DNA of 10,434 nucleotides, from positions 1 to 10,434 of the forward strand of contig CAZUVM010000220.1 in the NCBI GenBank assembly GCA_964623885.1, given 5' to 3'. Positions 6,542 through 10,434 of the stretch are shown here, piece after piece. Origin of the DNA: CAZUVM01 sp964623885 (GTDB taxonomy: Bacteria; Verrucomicrobiota; Verrucomicrobiia; Limisphaerales; UBA8199). The position numbers and the translations under genes are program-made. How positions within the stretch are numbered: the stretch's first letter is position 1; each line of letters opens with the position of its first letter. The notes under the pieces are model-generated. The model did not search any database. It saw only the letters and a list, made by a program, of their open reading frames with translations, and was not told the origin of the DNA.

Positions 6542-6980
6542 GGGGGCGGATTGATGGATGGCTGTCCCGGTTGGGACGCCGTCCCGGCGTCCCCAATCAC
6601 TGGTCCATCAATCCAACCAATAAGGATCAAAATCTTCTGGACAAATTTTCGAAGCAGGAGCTAAATCGAAGTGTCGCCCGGAGTGGATCCGGGAGACGAG
6701 ACTGCATCCCGCCTGGCTTCCTCAACAGTGCAAGGTGCAACAAAGTGCCTTGATACGTCCCTAAGCTGTTGTTGTTCCGAATTTCGGCCGCGTCGAGGCG
6801 AAACATCACAAAAAACCGCGACGCAGTTGCGCCTGCTCATGAAGTCCGGGCCGAAACCGGTGATTGAGCGCATGGAGGACTGCCGGCCAGGAATCGGCGG
6901 CGCCCTTGCGATCCTCTCCATCATCCGTTCCGTATCCGCTCATGCCCATGGCGTGTTTGCGCGCGCAATCACTCGAAGCC
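6542..6980. other. Non-coding region between HEAT-repeat and membrane protein genes
   Basis: This gap holds the nested palindrome at 6548-6614, described separately. From 6615 to 6980 I see no gene I can support. Frames crossing it have no domain and unusual composition, and the in-frame extension of the downstream gene back to 6864 lacks homology-like sequence. The promoter of the downstream gene should lie here, but no good -35/-10 pair stands out. Confidence 0.5.
6548..6614. repeat. Nested palindromic intergenic element
   Basis: The outer arms are a perfect 11-base inverted repeat, GGATTGATGGA (6548-6558) and TCCATCAATCC (6604-6614). Inside, TTGGGACGCC (6571-6580) pairs with GGCGTCCCCAA (6586-6596) with one bulged base around a five-base GTCCC loop. 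Two other hairpins compete for the same bases: GTCCC/GGGAC at 6564-6577 and GGGAC/GTCCC at 6573-6585. There is no T-tract, so it is a poor intrinsic terminator, though it lies only six bases after the HEAT-repeat gene stop and could protect the transcript's 3' end. It looks like a REP-type or miniature inverted-repeat element. Confidence 0.78.
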
Positions 6981-8450
6981 ATGAAAATCATTCTGTCCAA
7001 AATGCTCGGCCGCGCGGCCGACCTCGTCGATATTCAACCCGTGCTCGCCCTGTTCATCGGGGGCGCGCTGCTGGCCGTGTTTCTCATGGCGATGCTTTCA
7101 CCGCGATCGGTTGAACCGGAGGCCCGGCCCGGTTTGGTGTGGACGCTATACCGGCAGCTCACACGATTGATATGGTCGGTAACAATGGTCGGCTTTTTGC
7201 TCGCCACGCTGTCGCTGGTGCGGGTTTACCTGCATCAATCGGTAGCCGGATTTCAGCGCACGCACGGCCGGGTAACGGAGGCCAACTATAGCGCGATCCA
7301 AACGATTTGGGGCGCGCCGCAGGAACAGCACGAGTTGCGTTACGATTTGTACTGGGAAGAGGAGGCCACCGAGCGGATCGAGTCGGAGGACCTCACCAGG
7401 CCGGCGGTGCTGCGCAAGAAAATGGTCCGGCACGATATTACGGCCAACCCATTCGTCTCCGCGCGACACCAGGTCGAGCTGCGGCAAAACGCGCGGAAGA
7501 AAGGCTCGGCCTTGTACGGCGGTTATGAAACGGTCTGCCGGTTTACCTGGAAGCTGGTCAACCCGGCCGACCGCGATCTGAACTCGCTGCTGAAATTCCC
7601 GCTCCCGTCGGCCACGGCCATTTACGACGATCTCACTGCCACATTGAACGGCAAAGATGTGCTGCCGCAGATGCAGCTCAAAGACGGTGCGCTGCTCCTG
7701 GCACGCGATGTGAAGGCTCACGAAGCCGACGAGCTGGCGATCAGCTTCAAAAGCCGTGGCATGTCCTATTGGTATTTTCAGGTGCAGGAGCCGCGCGAGA
7801 TCCGCGATTTCACGTTTGCGCTGACTTTGCCGGACTTGGCCAAGGCGCATTTGAATTTTCCCGAAGGCTGCATGACACCGACCGACATCCAGCCGACCAC
7901 GAATCGCCGCGGAACCATCCTCACGTTCCGTCTGGATCATGCCATTTCGAACAAGGGCATGGGGATTTCGCTGCCCACCGTGAAGCAGCCCGGTGAGACC
8001 ACCAACGCGGTCCTGGGCCAGGTTGAGCCGGCCTGGCTGCTGATTTTTGCGATGCTGGTTTTGGGCCTTACCCTCACCGGCGTTGAGCATGCAGTCCTGG
8101 TCAGCGTGTTCTTCGCCACCGCCGCCGCGTGCGGGTACGGATTGCTGGGAGATTGCTGCGATATTCTGCTTGGTTTTTGGGGAACCGCCGTCGTGGTGCT
8201 CGTGCCGGGGTTCCTGGTCCTGGCGTGGCTGCTCACGCGCGTGACACCGCAGCCTCCGGCAAAGGTGTTGGCGCTGCAGTTTCTTTTGTTTGGAATTGTC
8301 TATCCCTGCGCAGCCGGTCTCGATTCCGATCGGCAATCGCTTTATTTGAATATTGCCGTGTTGGTATTTCTTGGGTTTGCCGCATGGCAGCTCATTTGCC
8401 GATTTCAACCGCATGGGCAGCAGCGCTGGACAGCCCCCGCCACCGTGTAG
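6981..8450 (+). CDS. Polytopic membrane protein with large non-cytoplasmic domain (CreD-like layout)
   Basis: A 489-residue protein with about seven transmembrane helices: near residues 19-39 and 62-82, then 351-368, 370-387, 396-418, 427-446 and 455-473. Between the second and third helices lies a soluble domain of about 265 residues, largely beta-like, with YGGYETVCRFTWKLVNPADR (180-199) and FPLPSATAIYDDL at its centre. A few N-terminal helices, a big non-cytoplasmic domain and a C-terminal helix bundle recall the inner-membrane protein CreD, but I see no sequence motif that proves the relationship, so I give no symbol. The start at ATG 6981 gives a short basic N-terminus before helix 1; ATG 6942 or 6948 would also work but add nothing recognisable. 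It is a single-gene unit. The long open frame on the opposite strand is a codon-bias shadow. Confidence 0.8.
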   Translation: MKIILSKMLGRAADLVDIQPVLALFIGGALLAVFLMAMLSPRSVEPEARPGLVWTLYRQLTRLIWSVTMVGFLLATLSLVRVYLHQSVAGFQRTHGRVTEANYSAIQTIWGAPQEQHELRYDLYWEEEATERIESEDLTRPAVLRKKMVRHDITANPFVSARHQVELRQNARKKGSALYGGYETVCRFTWKLVNPADRDLNSLLKFPLPSATAIYDDLTATLNGKDVLPQMQLKDGALLLARDVKAHEADELAISFKSRGMSYWYFQVQEPREIRDFTFALTLPDLAKAHLNFPEGCMTPTDIQPTTNRRGTILTFRLDHAISNKGMGISLPTVKQPGETTNAVLGQVEPAWLLIFAMLVLGLTLTGVEHAVLVSVFFATAAACGYGLLGDCCDILLGFWGTAVVVLVPGFLVLAWLLTRVTPQPPAKVLALQFLLFGIVYPCAAGLDSDRQSLYLNIAVLVFLGFAAWQLICRFQPHGQQRWTAPATV

Positions 8451-8461
8451 AACAAACAAGC

Positions 8462-8482
8462 AAAGTGAAAGGTGGTCACTTT
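8462..8482 (+). terminator. Weak hairpin after the membrane protein gene
   Basis: A seven-pair stem, AAAGTGA (8462-8468) with TCACTTT (8476-8482), encloses a seven-base loop, 12 bases after the stop codon at 8450. The stem is AT-rich and followed by mixed sequence and not a T-run, so it is at best a weak terminator. Confidence 0.25.
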
Positions 8483-8530
8483 ATTGATTCCGCTGGTCAA
8501 TGCCGCTGGTGACACTGGCGAGGGCGAGGG

Positions 8531-8593
8531 GCGGGGACGGCCTCGTCCCCGTGGTTGATTTGCCTGGCTGAATCGGGGACGAGCCGTCCCCGC
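8531..8593. repeat. Double palindrome between convergent genes
   Basis: Two GC-rich hairpins sit 22 bases apart. The left one, 8533-8550, is GGGGACG/CGTCCCC around GCCT. The right one, 8574-8592, is CGGGGACG/CGTCCCCG around AGC. The whole left unit (8531-8551) is also the reverse complement of the whole right unit (8574-8593) except for one extra C, so the pair can form one long stem of about 20 pairs. This is the layout of paired inverted REP sequences. It lies between the convergent ends of the membrane protein and SIMPL genes and could limit read-through from both sides, although neither arm has a T-tract. Confidence 0.85.
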
Positions 8594-8627
8594 GCCTGTT
8601 CAACTGATTTTATATTACAGCTCCAGG

Positions 8628-9431
8628 CTACTTCGCTTCCACGTCGTACTCCACCGTCACCCGTGACCGGAACGTCAGCTCGCCGAAGCCGGAGCGGTCA
8701 TCCTCCCGTTGCTCGGCCATGCGCTCGACCATGGCGTCGGAGTAACTCGAGGCGGCGGGCAGACCCGCCACTACGCCCGCAAATCCCAATGCTCGATTGC
8801 TGACCGTTTGATCGTTCGGGAACATCACCACGCTCGGATCAAAAAAGCGTTTTACCGTCAGCTTCAGCCCGAGCTTCTGTTCAAAAACGAGCTTTCGCTG
8901 CGTGGCATTATCGCACGCGGCGGCAATAGCTTTCTGCTTCATCTCTTCCTTGTCCGATCGTTCGAACTCGGCGCCCAGGTATTGCGCCTCGGCCAGGCCG
9001 TCGACGGCGTCGGCCACGATTTGAAACTCCTTCTCATTGCGCACGGTTACCTTCAACAGATTGCTTACGCGGTGGCTCTTCACTTTGTCGCTGAACATGC
9101 CGTATTTCTCGGTGGACGAAAACTTGGACTGCTTGATTTCTTCAATCCCCTTTTCAGTCAGGAGACGCGTGAGTTTCGCGCGGGCCTCCTGGTTGCTCCG
9201 CAACGCCGCCCCGAGCTCCTTCGCAGTCGTGCTCACCTTCACCGTGATAATCGCGCGGTCAGCCTGGATCCTGATTTCCGACTCTCCCGTCACCAGCGCG
9301 GTTCGATTGGCATTCGTGATGATTCCCATCAGCTCGCACGCAAGTCCCGCGCGCGGCGATTGCGCCAGTCCCGTCGTTGCGCCCAGGCATAACAATCCAA
9401 ACGCCATCCAGTTCCAACTCCAGGTTTTCAT
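8628..9431 (-). CDS. Secreted SIMPL-domain (DUF541) protein
   Basis: A 267-residue protein of the SIMPL/DUF541 family, whose biochemical role is not settled; characterised members are linked to signalling or stress protection in the envelope. A signal peptide covers about 1-23 (WMAFGLLCLGATTGLA before QSP). The SIMPL domain begins at about 45 with the typical ALVTGESEIRIQADRAIITV and continues through KELGAALRSNQEARAKL, a segment of paired beta strands, and a helix QKAIAAACDNATQRKLVFEQ. It closes with FGELTFRSRVTVEYDVE at the C-terminus, the usual family end. ATG 9431 is chosen because GGGAG lies five bases before it; a GTG at 9437 would overlap that site. It is transcribed toward the double palindrome and away from the large repeat element, and has no operon partner. 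Confidence 0.9.
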   Translation of the reverse strand: MKTWSWNWMAFGLLCLGATTGLAQSPRAGLACELMGIITNANRTALVTGESEIRIQADRAIITVKVSTTAKELGAALRSNQEARAKLTRLLTEKGIEEIKQSKFSSTEKYGMFSDKVKSHRVSNLLKVTVRNEKEFQIVADAVDGLAEAQYLGAEFERSDKEEMKQKAIAAACDNATQRKLVFEQKLGLKLTVKRFFDPSVVMFPNDQTVSNRALGFAGVVAGLPAASSYSDAMVERMAEQREDDRSGFGELTFRSRVTVEYDVEAK

Positions 9432-9537
9432 AAGCACTCCCTGACACCGTGCAAAGCGGCATGACCATTGTCAAGATGCAAGTGCGAGCACGCCTAATCG
9501 CACCGGTAGGCTGCCGACGGGTGGCCGCGGAAGAAGA

Positions 9538-9767
9538 GAGCATCTCAACTTTTGGACAGCGGCTGCTCTCATTAACACCCGGCTTCAGCCGGGTGACAGG
9601 CTCACCATGGTAAAGTTTCAGCCGTTTCAACGGCTTACATGCTCACCATGCTTGGCACTGTTGATCCAAACCGGAAGCCGTTAAAACGGCTGGAAACTTG
9701 AAGTGACCGCATTCCCACCCCGCTGAAGCGGGGTGTTAATGAGAGGCGCTCAAAAGTTGAGATGCTC
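9538..9767. repeat. 230-base nested inverted-repeat element with four hairpins
   Basis: The ends are a perfect 17-base inverted repeat (9538-9554, GAGCATCTCAACTTTTG, and 9751-9767). Inside is a second perfect 15-base inverted repeat (9566-9580, CTCTCATTAACACCC, and 9731-9745). Four local hairpins lie symmetrically within: A 9576-9595 (CACCCGGCT/AGCCGGGTG), B 9620-9635 (AGCCGTT/AACGGCT), C 9676-9691 (AGCCGTT/AACGGCT) and D 9716-9735 (CACCCCGCT/AGCGGGGTG). B and C also pair with each other over distance, helped by AAGTTTC (9613-9619) and GGAAACTT (9692-9699). A direct repeat GCTCACCATG occurs at 9600-9609 and 9641-9650. No coding frame and no clear target-site duplication are visible. The form fits a miniature inverted-repeat element or paired REP cluster moved by a transposase elsewhere in the genome. 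Confidence 0.88.
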
Positions 9768-9800
9768 ACGCAGCCTAGGCGCTGCTTTGAATCAACTTGA

Positions 9801-9810
9801 CTTAGCTAAG
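9801..9810. promoter_or_regulatory. Short perfect palindrome upstream of the prepilin-like gene
   Basis: CTTAGCTAAG is a perfect 10-base palindrome 20 bases before the start codon of the prepilin-like gene. It overlaps a -35-like TTGACT at 9797-9802, so it could be an operator, but no good -10 box follows and a palindrome this short can occur by chance. Confidence 0.25.
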
Positions 9811-9830
9811 CCGAATGATTTTCTAGCTAC

Positions 9831-10434
9831 ATGAAGGGGCAGGGCCGATTCGCAGGTGCCGCTCTGCAGTTCAGCGTTAGACGAGGGATAAGAGCGTCGT
9901 CCGGGTTTACGCTGATCGAGCTGCTGGTGGTGATCGGCATCATTGCGTTGCTTGCGGCTTTGTTGTTGGGTGCCATCCTGAAGGCTAAGGGGCGGGCGCA
10001 GCAGACCAGTTGCATGAACAACAACCGACAGTTGTACCTGGCCTGGAACATGTACGCCCAGGAAAACCGCCGTTTGGTCAACAATTTCGGCCGAATCGAG
10101 ATGCAGGCAGAGTACCAGCAGGGTCGATTCAACAATTGGGTTAACGGGATGATGGACTGGACGACCGATGAGCAGAATACGAATCCGGCTTACCTGTACA
10201 ATGGTTTGTTGAATCAGTATGCGGCTGCGGCCAAGATCTACCGATGCCCAGCCGATAATTTTCTCAGTGCGCTGCAGCGCCCGCTGGGGTGGTCTGGCCG
10301 GACCCGAAGTTTCTCAATGAATGGATTCCTTGGACCCTTTATTAGGAACAACGTAGATTTGGCCGCTCGAGGAACAAATCCGTTCAGCCCCGAGCGACGA
10401 CAGTTTCTTTCTCTAAGCGACATCCCGGATCCGT
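9831..10434 (+). CDS. Prepilin-type N-terminal cleavage/methylation protein, partial (3' end beyond window)
   Basis: The frame stays open from ATG 9831 to the edge, giving 201 residues so far. A basic leader of 25 residues ends in Gly25, followed by Phe26 and FTLIELLVVIGIIALLAALL, the type IV prepilin/pseudopilin signature with Glu at +5 (residue 30), where prepilin peptidase cleaves and methylates. Then comes the SCMNNNRQLYLAWNMYAQEN segment typical of the very abundant pseudopilin-like proteins of Verrucomicrobiota and Planctomycetota, and a soluble domain with YRCPADN (about 137-143) and SFSMNGFLG. Such proteins usually run to about 230-300 residues, so the C-terminal part is missing only because the window ends. 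It may be a pseudopilin of a secretion or pilus system, but in these phyla the paralogues are numerous and their roles unclear. No Shine-Dalgarno sequence is obvious. Confidence 0.93.
   Translation, partial: MKGQGRFAGAALQFSVRRGIRASSGFTLIELLVVIGIIALLAALLLGAILKAKGRAQQTSCMNNNRQLYLAWNMYAQENRRLVNNFGRIEMQAEYQQGRFNNWVNGMMDWTTDEQNTNPAYLYNGLLNQYAAAAKIYRCPADNFLSALQRPLGWSGRTRSFSMNGFLGPFIRNNVDLAARGTNPFSPERRQFLSLSDIPDP

Noticed and set aside
6671..7114. A 147-codon plus-strand open frame
   Set aside because: It overlaps the well-supported membrane protein gene in another frame and shows no domain or credible composition.
7146..8459. A 437-codon open frame on the minus strand
   Set aside because: It lies wholly antisense to the membrane protein gene, lacks domains, is full of Arg/Gln/His low-sense sequence, and arises from codon bias of the plus-strand gene.
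9576..9735. Repeated hairpins considered as a CRISPR array
   Set aside because: The units are symmetric inverted repeats of two types in mirror order, with irregular short spacing; CRISPR repeats are direct, uniform and regularly spaced.

Overview
The window looks like chromosomal DNA of a Verrucomicrobiota bacterium, probably of the Pedosphaera/Limisphaerales kind. I infer this from gene types only: a prepilin-like gene whose N-terminus reads FTLIELLVVIGIIALLAALLL followed by an SCMNNNRQL-type segment, a small membrane-anchored HEAT-repeat protein with an LSYW motif just after its anchor, an ECF sigma/anti-sigma pair, and GC-rich palindromes in several intergenic gaps. There are no tRNA or rRNA genes, no CRISPR array and no transposase.

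Layout. Bases 1-339 are non-coding and hold a large stem-loop (56-123). Bases 340-2667 form a co-directional cassette: an ECF sigma factor, an overlapping membrane anti-sigma factor with an HxxxCxxC zinc motif, and a secreted protein of unknown function. It is closed by a clear intrinsic terminator (2692-2720). Facing it is a glycoside hydrolase family 43 lipoprotein (2743-3825, minus). A 394-base non-coding gap follows, then a secreted Tyr/His/Gly-rich protein (4220-5203, plus), a convergent DUF1810 protein (5221-5667, minus), and a divergently oriented HEAT-repeat membrane protein (5840-6541, plus). After a 439-base gap with a nested palindrome comes a seven-helix membrane protein with a large non-cytoplasmic domain (6981-8450, plus). 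A double palindrome separates it from a convergent SIMPL-domain (DUF541) secreted protein (8628-9431, minus). A roughly 230-base nested inverted-repeat element with four hairpins (9538-9767) precedes a prepilin-like gene that runs off the right edge (9831 to end).

How the genes work together. Only the first three genes look like one functional unit: regulator, membrane sensor/inhibitor, and an envelope protein that may be target or signal. The others appear to be independent single-gene units. Most products carry a signal peptide, lipobox or membrane anchor, so the window is biased toward cell-envelope functions. The most unusual DNA-level feature is the set of palindromic intergenic elements, especially 9538-9767; they look like REP/MITE-type elements, but their mobility or function cannot be shown from this sequence alone.
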